Assembly: GCA_036365515.1 (NCBI GenBank)
Contig: CM070874.1
Coordinates: 50,226,583 to 50,290,582 of the forward strand
Reading direction: 5' to 3'
DNA from: Torymus aiolomorphi
Lineage: Eukaryota; Arthropoda; Insecta; Hymenoptera; Torymidae
Length of the DNA stretch: 64,000 nt
Of this stretch, positions 9,665 through 20,710 are shown piece after piece. Each line of letters starts with the position of its first letter. Positions within the stretch are counted from its first letter, which is position 1. The position numbers and the translations under genes were made by a program. The notes beneath the pieces are model-generated. The model saw nothing but the letters and a program-made list of their open reading frames with translations, made no database searches and was not told the DNA's origin.

Positions 9665-9975
9665 ATAATAAATTATTATACTTAACAATTGTGAATTTTG
9701 TATGAAAATAATATATTTTCATAATCTACACTTAAATTGCAAACAATTCACGTTGATATTTCCTCGTTTTGACTTAAATTTTCCGAAAAAAAAAACATAA
9801 TTTTTTATAGTTTCCCTACAAAAGTTATTCATTTTTTTCAGAAAGAGATAAAAACCTGCAGTTTTCTTCAAAACAATTCCAAGACCTGCTTTCGATAACG
9901 CAATTTCTAATATTTTTTTAATACCAAATTTTCAAAGTCTCTCCCACACTTCACGAAGCTCTTCTTTTTCTGAGT

Positions 9976-10504
9976 TTTTCTCACGAATAATTATTTCTTG
10001 AGTTGAGAAAAATTCTCTTCATTTTTAAATTCAGCTTGAGCCTTCGTCGGAATATTTCCACGTTGGTTGTGAGGATAATACACGAGGGAGGAATTTCGTC
10101 TTCGATCCTGTGATTCCTGGTAACCGAGGAATCTCACGAAAGTCTCCCAATCACAATTATTCTGTAACTTTATTGCGACCCTAATCGTGGTGCCGAATTT
10201 GTTTCTTCATTAGCACCTACTCAGAGTATTTCCCAAGATCCAGGCCTTTGTTCTTGAATTTTGTTGTATGTTCTACCCAGGATAGTACTCCATTTGGCGA
10301 ATAGCAGCCATTTTCGATATTACTAATAATGTTCTCAGTCACATTTCGGACAAAACTGTATTCTTACAGAGCTCCTCAAAAGCTATGGAGATTTTCACTG
10401 AATTTTCTATAATCCTTTTCTCTATGTCCTTTTGCAGCTTCAAAACTAAAGCTTTTTAACGCAATTCGTGAAATTTCTGGATTCCGAGATTTAGATATTT
10501 TTCG
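9976..10504. other. Unassigned stretch
   Basis: Mixed composition, no frame longer than about 60 codons, no repeat recognised. Confidence 0.4.
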
Positions 10505-11040
10505 ACACTCCGTGCGGGAAGTTCAATTTCCCGCACGCTCGGCAAAAAGCGTGTGCTCAAAATCGAACTTTCCACACGTCGTATCAAAATAGTACACTAC
10601 GATACGGATGCAGAATGTGATTATTTACGGCATGAGACGTTTTTCACACGAACGAAGAGAGTGAGAAAAGTCGAATGCGGTAAAAATCACTTTACGCACG
10701 AGTGTCGCACAGCATTTTATACCACGAGAGCCGAATGATCATATTAAAGTTATGATTTTGAGGTTAGAGTGGAGTTCTGCACGATACATGTGCGGGAAAG
10801 AGATTCTCGTCTCGTGTGACGTTTAAACCCGAGCGAAGCGAAAATCTACTTTCCCGCACTAGTATCGTAATGTACTATTTCCACACGGCGTGCGGGAAGT
10901 TTTTAAAAAAGCGTGCGGGAAATCGAACTTCCCACACGCCGTGTGAAAATAGTGTACGTAACTAGTGCGGGAAGTAGGCGAGTCCCGCACGGGCGAAGTT
11001 TGTCACTCGAGCGAAGCGAGTGTAATGTACTATTTCGATA
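10505..11040. repeat. Cluster of GTGCGGGAAGT / CGAGCGAAGCGAG short repeats
   Basis: CGTGCGGGAA and TTCCCGCACG face each other at 10510-10537. Further copies lie at 10790-10810, 10850-10860, 10888-10930 and 10962-10990. GAGCGAAGCG occurs near 10834 and 11012. AATGTACTATTTC occurs at 10868 and 11022, and its complement AATAGTACACTACG lies near 10590. This is a compound of several short inverted-repeat units. Family members with the same AATAGTACATTATG edge occur at 22387, 27364 and 63675. Confidence 0.6.
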
Positions 11041-11089
11041 TTTCTGGGCTCCCTAAGTCAAAATATGCATTTGTTAGCTTTGTGTATGT

Positions 11090-11145
11090 TATGTGTATAT
11101 GTGTGTGTGTTTGTGTATGTATGTGTGTATGTTTTTGTCTGTGTA
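11090..11145. repeat. Imperfect (GT)n tract
   Basis: TGTGTATGTTATGTGTATAT and then mostly TG dinucleotides, broken by occasional A. Confidence 0.7.
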
Positions 11146-11480
11146 ATTCAAGGGCATGAAATGGGCATTTTTAGTGTGGTTGCAGTACTCGTATTCGGTT
11201 CGCAAAACGCACTCCTCTTAGGCTCGTGATTGCTCGCTTTCGACTCGTATGCAAACTTCACACTCGGTCAAAAAGCACACTTAATCCTTGATGTACACTG
11301 CACGTGTTCATTTTCTGTAACTGAACATGCACCTTTATTATTATAATAGATAGCGTATGTTGATCCCTCGTATTTTTTGTTGCTTCTTCATAGAGAGATA
11401 AACGGTGAACAAAATTTTGTAGACAAAAAAAGTTCAAAAAGATGTGTTGTGTTACGGACAGAATAAGAAGAGGCAAGGAA

Positions 11481-11753
11481 TACACTGAAAAAACTCTGGC
11501 ACGCAAGATGCACAAAACGAGTGGCTTATTTCGTCCCTGGATTCGGCACAGCACATCTCCCCTTCTGGCACGTAATACATACCAAATATTGCCGATACTT
11601 TTAAAACCTAACCTAAATTCGCCTTAAGATATGGTATACGCGCCGCCAGGGGGAATCAGTAGCACCGTTACGGGACAACAGCCGTGCCGAACCGAAGGGA
11701 CGAAATACGTCCCTCGTTTTGTGCGTCTTGTGTGCCAGAGTTTTTTCAGTGTA
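11481..11753. mobile_element. Tc1/mariner-type MITE with ~70-bp terminal inverted repeats
   Basis: The left end, TACACTGAAAAAACTCTGGC onward (11481-11551), is matched in inverse by 11683-11753 with only a few mismatches. If the outer TA pairs are the target duplication, the element is CACTGA...TCAGTG inserted at TA, as in the Tc1/mariner superfamily. The 273-bp length and non-coding interior make it non-autonomous. The motif GGGACGTATTTCGTCCC inside the right arm is itself palindromic. Confidence 0.85.
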
Positions 11754-11794
11754 CAATTACAATATGAGGACGATTAGCAGAAAGCCGAGCGATG

Positions 11795-11870
11795 GTAGCC
11801 GTGGCTAGTTGGTAGTGTGTCTGACTCGCGAGTCGGTGTCCCTGATTCAAGCCCGGCTTCATCACTTTTT
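11795..11870 (+). repeat. tRNA-like / SINE head
   Basis: A-box-like GTGGCTAGTTGG (11801-11812) and B-box-like GATTCAAGCCC (11844-11854), with a stem CTGACT...AGTCGG between them where an anticodon arm would be. The loop is shorter than the 7 nt of a real tRNA and I see no complete acceptor stem, so this is a tRNA-derived fragment and not a working tRNA gene. Confidence 0.5.
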
Positions 11871-12394
11871 CCTCTCTTAAAAGAATGATGACGGATATGT
11901 GAAGCCGAAATAAAACCTTTGCGGTTGGTCAAGTCCGTTTAAAAAGAGTTCGTGATTGGTCTACGGTGACGTTAATTTTTCGCTTAAGGTCTTAGCTGAT
12001 TGGTCCAAATAAAACCCGCAAAGTTCGGAATTATGAAATATTTAAACTAAAAATATAAGTCATAAGTAGTATTAACGATTTAATATTTGGTTTTGTATAA
12101 CAAAGAAATATTAAAATTTTATCTGTAGTTAACGATGAAGGACTATGAATACTGTTCTGATGACAGTTAAATTTCTAACTTCCAAATTTTTGTATTGTAT
12201 GAATAAACTAAAATAAATACAATCAAGATTTCAATAATAAATATTGGATAAATTTGCGAACGTTCAAAAATAAATAAAAAAAATTTTAATTCATAATATT
12301 TCAATATTAAGTCAAAGTGTAGGTATAATCAAGGCAAAGGAAGAACGCGCGCAGCGCGCCTGAGACTTGCTAGTATTATTAAAAGTTGCGATAG
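11871..12394. other. Unassigned AT-rich stretch
   Basis: No gene recognised. CGCGCGCAGCGCGCC at 12346-12360 is a small GC palindrome in AT-rich DNA. Confidence 0.35.
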
Positions 12395-12640
12395 CTCAAT
12401 CGTACCAGGCGATATATGTTGAAATTTATCGATTTTGAGAAAATTTTTTTCGTGCCTGAATGTAGGTGTGTGTGTGTGTGCGCGCGCGTGGGTCCGTAGA
12501 TAATCATATCTCAGGATCTACTTAATCGATTTTAACCGGACCGAGTTGATTTTTTTTTTATTTGGCTTATACACACTTCTAGTCAATATCCTATTTTTGT
12601 TATTATTGTTCTTTTGTTTTATAGAGATATTTAGATTTTT
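12395..12640. repeat. Dispersed repeat around a (GT)n(CG)n tract
   Basis: GCTCAATCGTACCAGGCGAT...GAAATTTATCGA here resembles GCTCAGTCGTTTATTAGGTA...GAAATTTGTCGA at 18215-18260. The tract at 12470-12490 is TG then CG repeats. A third, looser relative may lie at 40810-41000. Ends are not defined. Confidence 0.45.
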
Positions 12641-12735
12641 CAAATTTTATTTTTCTATTTGTTTACTGTGTTAACCTAATATTGTTTATATATTATGAAT
12701 TCACTCTATGCGAGACAAAATTCTCTACAATTTAA

Positions 12736-12741
<6 letters not shown>

Positions 12742-12788
<47 letters not shown>
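12742..12788. repeat. (TC)n microsatellite
   Basis: A 47-bp uninterrupted TC run. Confidence 0.95.
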
Positions 12789-12789
<1 letters not shown>

Positions 12790-13690
12790 GATTGTTATAT
12801 TAGCAAGCAGGCAAGTGTAGAGTAAGGCAAGAAGGGACTCAAATGAAGTCTTACCACGTAAAAGCGATCTCACTTTATTGCCTAAGTTTACAAGGAAAGC
12901 CTACACGAGAGAAGAGCTGATGAAGCTATTTGCATCGCAATACCTCCGTAGGATCACATATTTATTAATTCAGGTTAAAGATTCACGATAATAGTTGTAA
13001 ATAAATTTCAATGTCATTTACACGCTAGATATTCAAGAAGATCTTACTAGGAGGAGTGTACTGCCTGCAGGTTAGGAATTTGGCTCAAAACCTTAGGATA
13101 TGTTTTTGTACGTGAAAATATGAATTAAAAATAATTAAACAATCTAAAATAATCGAATTACGAAACTTTTAAAACAGAAAATGAAACTAAAAAATTATTA
13201 AAGCTTTCATTCACTTTTTGCATAATTAAAAAGTATTAATTTTTGCTAAAGCTATATGGTAGTTGAGCAAAGAAACTGCACCAAAAGGTAAGCGAAATTG
13301 AAGGGCGGATCTTTGCAAATTTTTAGCGTATTTTCTTTGCTAATATTTAAGCAAATTTAGCTAATTCTGCTGAAACAAGTGGATAAAAGCTCTCATTTTC
13401 TTGTTTCATATAATTTTTTTAAAGTTGTATATGCGATTTTTTTAGATTGTTTGATTATGGTTTAAAGATGAGCTTTTTTCAACATTTTCATAAAACAAGA
13501 CTAAATATATCAATAACTAAACTATGTTAGAAAACAAACATTCTAAAGTAATGCTAGAAAATAAAATTATGTACATTTATTATGTTAATCAATAACATAA
13601 ACCTTAATTCATTATTGTCTGCCATTATTAAAAATAAAACTAAGAATCTGAAGAGAAGCTCGATTGTCAAAATCCACATGCATACCTACA
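12789..13690. other. Unassigned AT-rich stretch
   Basis: No long frame or repeat recognised. Confidence 0.4.
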
Positions 13691-13699
13691 TAAAATCGT

Positions 13700-14215
13700 A
13701 TATTGAGCGCAAATCACGTTTCACTTCCTCTTCGTGAATGTTCAAAATCTCTCTTTCCTTCTCTTTTTCTTCCGGATCGAAGCACAACGTGGAAAAGCGT
13801 GCCAGTGTCGGCGCAAAGTCATGGGGCTCCATTGCACGGAAAATCAAACGTCGGATTCACCGGGAATTCCCTGGCAGAGGCAGGAGAATCCCCTCTTCTG
13901 CATACACGAGATTTGGTGGGCGCGATATTTTATTCATGTGCGAACTTACGCTAATACGAAAGGAGGCGGGAAAACTCCGCGAGAGCAGACGCGTCTCGTG
14001 AGATACGACCGCTTAGAGGCGCACACACATATATATTTACGTGCGGTGAGTGCGCCTGCACACGGAAAGCCCAGGTGTCGCACAACTCTACCGGTCCGAG
14101 GAGTAAATGCAAAGAGGTCGCGCAAGTCTGATTTAGATTTAAGTTCTGCACCTAATATGAAGATTAAATTCTTTATATGCTTTGAAAATTTGCGTAAGCA
14201 GAGAACTTAAAGAGT
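13700..14215 (+). other. GC-richer island with overlapping open frames
   Basis: Three plus-strand frames are open over part of this block; the longest, 13734-14210, has 158 codons. None shows a recognisable domain, signal peptide or repeat, and overlap of several frames argues for a composition effect. CpG is frequent. It could be an exon, a promoter-type island or an old LTR; I cannot decide. Confidence 0.25.
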
Positions 14216-14548
14216 GCTTAATAATTTTAAATCTTTCACGTCAAAAATAATCTTTGTAAGCTAAGGCGATATTCTTGTTAAATAATCAAAATTATTTCTA
14301 GAGGTACTATTTAATAGAAAATGTTTCTTAATCAAAATCCGTTTGTGCAGAAAAGAAAGGGTTTCGTGTAAGAAACAGATAGATTAGTTTTATACGAAAA
14401 ATAATTGTACACGCTTTTTGTTATTTGTAGGCGTACTTCGTGATATCGGAAAGAAGAAAACGTGTCCAAAAGGTGTCCTTCCAAAGAAATTTTTTTGACA
14501 ACTAACAACTAAAACGTCTATGATAAAAAAAGCCCGTAAGTTGTAACC

Positions 14549-14665
14549 TTTCTTAGCGATCGATCGAGTTAGGACACTTCATAGCGAAAACTTGAGTTAG
14601 ATCTTTTCTTAGCGATATAATGAGTTAGATCTTTTCTTAGCGAAATAATGAGTTAGAACTTTTCT
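14549..14665. repeat. 28-bp tandem repeat
   Basis: About four copies of TTTTCTTAGCGATATAATGA plus GTTAGATC; the first copy is diverged and longer. Confidence 0.75.
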
Positions 14666-14785
14666 TATAGCGCTTCGCCGAAATATAGAATCTTTTCCTT
14701 CCTAGCCGACGATATATAAAGAGATATTTCTATCATTGTATTCTTACTTGATATTGATAGTTCATTCTTATTTTTAAAATAAAAT

Positions 14786-14885
14786 AGTCCTACCTCAGCT
14801 TCGTGTGGAAAAAAGTCCTATCTCGAATTCGCGCGAAAAAGTCCTATTCTCGGCTTCGCGCGTAAGAAAGTCCTGTTTTGGACAC
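14786..14885. repeat. Short tandem repeat with AAAGTCCTATCTCG...TTCGCGCG
   Basis: About three to four copies of a 31-33 bp unit, GTCCTAYCTCRGCTTCGYGY plus a purine tail. The complementary motif CGCGAAGTCCGTGAGATAGGACT occurs at about 15242-15264. TCCTAGCCGACGATATAT (near 14699) and TCCAGCCGACGAGATAGTAT (near 15275) are in the same orientation. The two sites may be parts of one element (14540-15420). Confidence 0.6.
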
Positions 14886-15970
14886 TCTGCGATTTTACTG
14901 ACGTTCGAGTTGAGAACCGCTGTAGAGTTTTTAAAAATCGATTTCCGTTTCACGCTGGGCTGGTTATGCTAGCGACATTATTTCTCTATCTTACTATTAT
15001 ACATCAACATATACTCCGATTGTGAAGTATTATTCGACTTAAAGACAAAGTTTAATTGTTTTTATTATATTGTTAAGGGAGCCATATACCTAGTGGCTTC
15101 TGAGACCAAAATTACCTAAAACAAAGAAAAATGTAGCTTAAACAATATACAATATAAATGCACACTAATTCGAATAAAATGGCCCAAAATATGATCTGTG
15201 GCCCTATTTTACATTTATAATTTTTTGAGAAAACCATTCCACGCGAAGTCCGTGAGATAGGACTTTCTCTCTTCCAGCCGACGAGATAGTATATTGCATG
15301 CCAATAAGGGCGTAAGTGGGTTTTTGTAGACCGTGTGTGGAGTTTGCAGTACGAGTCAAGGGCGAATCAGCACGAGCCGAAGACGAGTACCGCATCCTCA
15401 TGAGGTCATAAACCCCATTTTCTTTTTTGATCAATTTTTTTTGGAATGGAGGGTGTAAATATCTATTAGACCATGTCTGGTAGGTCCTGTAATTTTTCCC
15501 GTAGAAAGAGAAAAAGAATATCAAGTACCATAAGATTTTGTTTGTCTTGAGGTAGTCAATGACAGTAAATATAAATTGCTTTGTTTACTATGTAAATAAT
15601 ATGTGTCTGCCTATACTTCTATGAATATGTGTATTTCTAAATTTGAATGGTAAGATCACTGGCGTTGGACTGATTATCTCGCCTCAAAAGAAAATTTTCT
15701 TTCCGCTATATATACGGCACCAACATTACTATTTATTTTAAATTCTCTAAAATGTCCAAATATATCTTGACCGATAGAATTAAGTGTATACCAATTTTTG
15801 TCTGATAGTTTATGAGTCTAGTGTATAGTTGTTTTGAACAACTGAATGATGTAGTTCATGTTCCAAATTACCTATATCCAGTCTTACTTTTGGCGTCTTC
15901 TGAAAAGGTTTGTCAGCATTATTATGAGCGTTCAAAACAATCGTAAAATCAAGAGTTAGCGCGCAAAAAA
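14886..15970. other. Unassigned stretch between repeats
   Basis: Apart from the related motifs at 15240-15390 no feature is recognised. A 106-codon minus frame at 15204-15524 has no known domain. Confidence 0.35.
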
Positions 15971-16136
15971 TGAAGATTGGCCAATATATTACTCGGAATG
16001 AGGGATATGTCACGTTCCATACATGGCCAAAATTTCTCCATGTTGCGCTCCGTACCTTTTTCCCATAGTTGGGATAACCTACGGCCTATGTATTGGACAA
16101 GTGTTTCTTTCAGTTTCTCGTTAACATCAAATTTTG

Positions 16137-16198
<62 letters not shown>

Positions 16199-16467
16199 AG
16201 CGAAGCACTGGTCCCGCCCACCTACTCCAGTGTCTCATACTTCCTTATATACCCGCACGGTTCCTATTTATTCATGTGTAACGCCATCAGGCGTGCCCCG
16301 CCTAGTGGCGGCTTCGGAACTACATTATACATGTAGAAGTCCCCAGAAGTTCCTGCATATATGGGAAAAGAGTACCAAGAGCAATCTGGAGAAATTTCGG
16401 CCATGCATGGGAAGTGACATATCCCATATATTACCCACATTCCGAGCAATATATTGGCCAGTCTTCA
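15971..16467. mobile_element. Foldback element enclosing a (TA)n tract
   Basis: Left arm 15971-16070 (TGAAGATTGGCCAATATATT onward) is repeated in inverse at 16356-16467, with blocks GGATATGTCAC, CATGGCC and AAATTTCTCCA conserved and a roughly 12-bp indel. The interior holds a (TA)27 run and a GC-rich block (GCCCCGCCTAGTGGCGGC, near 16294). No coding capacity. Confidence 0.75.
16141..16194. repeat. (TA)n microsatellite
   Basis: 54 bp of pure TA inside the foldback element. Confidence 0.95.
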
Positions 16468-16484
16468 TTCCTATCAAGTTGTGC

Positions 16485-16612
16485 AATGTTCGAGCGTGCA
16501 CACGCACCTGCGCGCTCAAAACACCACTCTTTCACACGCTGAGACGTGCGTGTGGAAAAGTGGAAGTTTGCGCACGCAAATGCGTGTGCAAATTCGAACT
16601 TTGCACACGATG
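16485..16612. mobile_element. Short inverted-repeat element (MITE-like)
   Basis: TTGTGCAATGTTCGAGCGTG plus CACACGCA at the left is matched in inverse by TGCGTGTGCAAATTCGAACT plus TTGCACA at the right. Arms are about 27 bp, length about 128 bp, GC-rich in AT-rich DNA. Confidence 0.6.
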
Positions 16613-17045
16613 ATAGGAAAATATATACTTTTCGCATGTTAGTTGAGGGTTCTAATAATATAATAAAAATTCTAAGAACAATAAACATCAATTATTATCA
16701 TAGCATATAGTTTCTATATTGATACAAATTTAAATTAATACAGCTTATAGAATACTTTTGTTGAAAGTTTAACTGCATTTTTATTTGTTTAATTATAAGA
16801 ATTTTTTTATTTGCCTTTTTAATATTAACAAAATTATTATAAGACGTACGATTTACATTAAAAGAATAACTGCTAATGATTTAGCGTTACAAAATTGAAT
16901 TGTCAACTCAGTTATAAAGTTCAATTTAAAAATCTAGGTCACATTTACACGGGACGTGCAGCGGTGCTTAAAGAAAATTTGACTAACGTATTACACAGGA
17001 ATATTAAATAAAACGGACATTAAAAATACAGCGAGGGAAAATCCA
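16613..17045. other. AT-rich spacer
   Basis: Nothing recognised. Confidence 0.35.
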
Positions 17046-17640
17046 ATTTACGGCGGACTAATAAAAAATATTCGAAATCACTTCAACGCTGGCCAGCCGT
17101 CGACCTACGTCAATCCCAAGGTTCGCGGAGCCACCCCCGCTCTCACTTCTCCGATTTGAGCGCGTATTTCGCGCGCTTAGACAAACGGCATATCGCAGAT
17201 TTTTAAATTTTCCGTTTTTGTACACGTCTGCCATGCCTTCTGCGCTGACTCGGGCATACATGCAAATTGGATTTCAACGCGCGAATTTCATGCAATTAAA
17301 GCATCGCGGAGCGGCCAAATCGCAAACGAGCTCTTTTTCCTACGCGAAGCTTTGTGCCTCGCGGACCGCCTTTGCTCGTTTTTGCCCGAGTGGTTGGGCG
17401 GCAAAGGGAGTCTTTACCTCAAAAAATTCGTACAATTCGGTTATATGGAACGGAGGCAGCTGGAGGAATTCCCACAGAACGAAGTTTTTATGATGTACTG
17501 CCCTGGAGACCCTGTTTCCGGGAGTGAAGGATGCATTGTTCGTCGAGGTTAATGACTTTTCGATGAAGATCGGCAGGAATTCGCGCAACAATTCTCGCTA
17601 CGTGAGGGAAAAGCACGATTGATCTTTTTGTTTCGTTATA
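17046..17640. other. GC-richer island, unassigned
   Basis: CpG-containing block with a 91-codon plus frame (17218-17493) and overlapping frames on both strands, none with a known domain. Possible exon, regulatory island or old mobile sequence. Confidence 0.25.
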
Positions 17641-18829
17641 TATATTTAGTGGTTGACTGATAAATGCACCAAATTCATAAGATTTACTCTTCTTTATTGC
17701 ACCATCAGGTTATAATATGTGATTTTATTTATTTTCAATTTCGACTTTGAAATAGTAGTATAGTTCTGTTAGTACGCATGCTAAGTGTTTTGATTTGAAA
17801 ATTTATGTTTTCATTAGAAAATGAGAATAGCAGTTTTCTTTTAAAAACACGTTTTTTATAAAACCAGAAAAAATAACTCTAATATTGGCTGGGCAACCCA
17901 TAACAATAATATAGTATACGTATATGATATGATTATAATCATTATCACTTTTGTTACGCAAACTTTTATTTAACAATTAATAAACTTACGAATCGATGTG
18001 CGTGAGCGTGTATATGTGTATTAATATACATATACATATACGGGCATTTTTCATCATACAGGGGTTGTTCTTTTAATTTTTATTTACTTATTTCGAAAAA
18101 ATATTTCTTTTTTTACATGCTTTTTTTCATTTTCTTCTGTTTCATACTAATTTTTCGATTTTTCCATGTTAAAGTATTATTAAGACAATTGAAACAGAAT
18201 AAAAAGGTGTTGTTAGCTCAGTCGTTTATTAGGTATTGATGAAATTTGTCGAAAATAGGTGATATCTCAAAAAAGTTACCAAGAAATCATTTTTCAAAAA
18301 GAATACACGTACAAAGTTGCTCACTCATGACTATTGCCTAAAACTAGCCACGACGCGTTTCTTCAGTTTGACGATATGTGACGGCATCGATCAAACATAG
18401 ATAGAAGTAAAATTTCATTTTACTAAAAATATTTCGTGCCCGATACTTTAAGTACGGAATTCACAAATATACATTAGAATATAGAAGCAAGCTTAGCAAG
18501 AGTTTGAAATGAGATTTGAAATTTAAGAAAGGCGTGCATTTTTGTTTAAGCTTTAAACACATTCTTAATCTTTAAATCGCCATAAATTTGCTCTTGATTG
18601 ATCAAAAAACTTGACCGGGGGCAAGTGAAGCAGTGTGCTACTTAAAGAAATTTTGGCATTAGCCAAAATTATACAAGTATACGGTAAAAAGTAACAATCT
18701 GTAAATGTTGATCATTTTCTTCTGGAATATATCAGTCTTGATTTCAAAAACCATTCCTGCAGAAAAATGTGTTGTTCTCAGTTTTTTCATTGAAATTTCT
18801 CTATAATGCTGCAAAGAAAACACACTAAT
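17641..18829. other. AT-rich spacer with one dispersed-repeat copy
   Basis: The GCTCAGTCGT...GAAATTTGTCGA segment at about 18215-18260 is related to 12395-12460. An alternating TATACATATACATATAC stretch lies at 18025-18042. No gene seen. Confidence 0.4.
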
Positions 18830-19490
18830 TCTATATTCCGCGGCTATAAGATCGCTCAAGAGGTCAGTCGGTGATCCTCTATAAAAATCAAATTGCACGT
18901 CTTTCAACCCCAATGCGATTCCGAGCTGCCGTCTTTGGGGCTCATATCAGCGCCCGACATCCCTGAGAGTGCAATAAAAATAGAGATGGAAGCATCTCAC
19001 AGCGGCGTGCACACGGACGATATAAGTGAAAATCCATCTCTTCGAAGGCTGTAAAAACCCTCTTTTCCCACTCCCCTCTCTCTCTCACCCCCCCCCCCTT
19101 CTCTCCTTCTTTCACTCTCACAGGCTTGGTTGGCGATATGATCGCTGTGCGCGTGTGGCACTAAAAAGCTTGTTAAAAAGGAAGCGCTTAGCTCTTGAAA
19201 CACCCGTTACGGGGCGGCCTTTAAGAGAGAAAACGTGTCCTTCGAGATTTGCGATAATGTCGGCCGGGTATCATCCCTGCGGCGATGGCGGTGGTGATAA
19301 TTCACGCGCCAACAGAGGATAGATTTCTTCTTGTCGCGCAGAGTAACGCGCAGGATTGCACAGCGTGGCGAAGAAGAGGTGGAAGGAAAGGAGAGAAAGA
19401 GAAAGAAAAGCCTTTGGGAGAACGAAGCTTTTTTACTGCTGGTGCTGATTAATCGCGTGACACTTCGTGCAGAGGAAGATCGTGTGTGAA
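18830..19490. other. CpG-containing island
   Basis: Contains a CT-rich stretch with a C-run (19088-19098), GGCCGGGTATCATCCCTGCG (near 19261) and purine-rich GAGAAAGAGAAAG. Overlapping open frames without known domains. Possibly regulatory DNA of a gene outside the window. Confidence 0.3.
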
Positions 19491-19620
19491 AGATTAGATA
19501 AGATTAGATTAGATTTATTTAATAAGCCTAAGAGATACAATCCCATATAGTACAAAATAATAATACAAGTTTAAATACAGTAATAGTTTAAAATATATAA
19601 AAATACATAAATAACGTACA
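19491..19620 (-). mobile_element. Probable 3' end of a LINE or SINE with (TAATC)n tail
   Basis: Read on the minus strand, the sequence passes from CTTATTAAATAAATC into repeats of TAATC (plus strand AGATTAGATTAGATTTATTT, 19501-19520). Short pentamer tails of this type are common at the 3' ends of arthropod non-LTR elements. No coding part remains, so the element type is inference. Confidence 0.45.
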
Positions 19621-20307
19621 CAATGAAGAATTGTGTGTATGTGTGTGTGTCTGCGTACATGAATGTATTATATGTGGTTAACTTTGAATTGAAAGAATAT
19701 CGTTATTTTGAGCCTTTTCGTGTTGTAAAGGTTTTCTAATTGACAAGAAGGGACAAATAAAAAACGAATGAACCGGTAAACTGGTAGCCTTTTTCCAGTT
19801 TACATGCCAAAACAAATGTTTGTGGTACAAACAAATTATTTATCAAAATACACAATAATTTGTCAACGTGAAAAACGGTTGTATACCAATTCCTATGGAA
19901 ATCGATTGAAACTTGAGAAAGTTATTCTTTTTCGAAAGCACGATTTTTTTTGTACGTACATGATACAATACCAGTTAATCGGTTAAATGAATATACGTAA
20001 CTATTCATTACATATATTCCTTTAGTGTCAATTTTATTGTTTGCTGGTAAAAAAACTTTATGATAGTATAAAAAGGTTTTCGACAAAAAAATGTTTTTTG
20101 ACTGAAACCATCTCAAATCGAATAACTAGACTATGGTCATATCCCCGATCATTTTGAAATAAGTATAAGGATGTTATTCTGTTTTTAAAGTGATTTGACA
20201 TGTATCTTTTATTTTTCGATTGCACTAAAATTTAATCCGGTTTACAATGCTAAACATTTTTCAGACTCCAATTAATTTTAAACATTTTATTTTCAATAAA
20301 TAATTTA

Positions 20308-20308
<1 letters not shown>
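19621..20308. other. AT-rich spacer
   Basis: A short GT-rich patch at 19633-19652; nothing else recognised. Confidence 0.35.

Positions 20309-20401
<93 letters not shown>
20309..20401. repeat. (TA)n followed by T-run
   Basis: About 76 bp of TA, then a T run of about 17. Confidence 0.95.
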
Positions 20402-20710
20402 AAATGCTCTTAAATAACCGTTAGATGTAAATTCATTGATTTAGACTATAACTTTCACTACAGTCCACCTTAATACTTGTTTTGTTTTGATATTTGACTA
20501 CAAAAATTATATTCCCTTATGTATGGGGATCCGCACCAAAAATCAAAATGGTTAAAAATTCGCTAAAATGAAGTATATGACATCAATGCAAAAATCCTAA
20601 AATAGTAGAGCCAAATATGCATAAAAAAGGCAGTGGTGCCAATTTGAAAAATTTAATTTTTAATGAATTTCAGTTAAACATCAATCATTCAAAAACTTGA
20701 AATTTTATGC

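Larger units (their letters stand above)
8540..9975. mobile_element. Element with long (about 270 bp) terminal inverted repeats
   Basis: Left arm, about 8540-8805, and right arm, about 9665-9975, are reverse complements at roughly 75-80 percent by eye. Shared blocks are GTGGGAGAGACTTT, TTATCTCTTTCTGAAAAAAA, TCGGAAAATT and CACAATTGTT. Indels separate the blocks. The interior carries no transposase; it holds the SINE at 8813-9237. This is probably a non-autonomous foldback DNA element later hit by the SINE. Confidence 0.75.

Noticed and set aside
13734..14210. 158-codon plus frame as a gene
   Set aside because: Three frames are open at once and nothing in the sequence resembles a known protein; listed only as an island.
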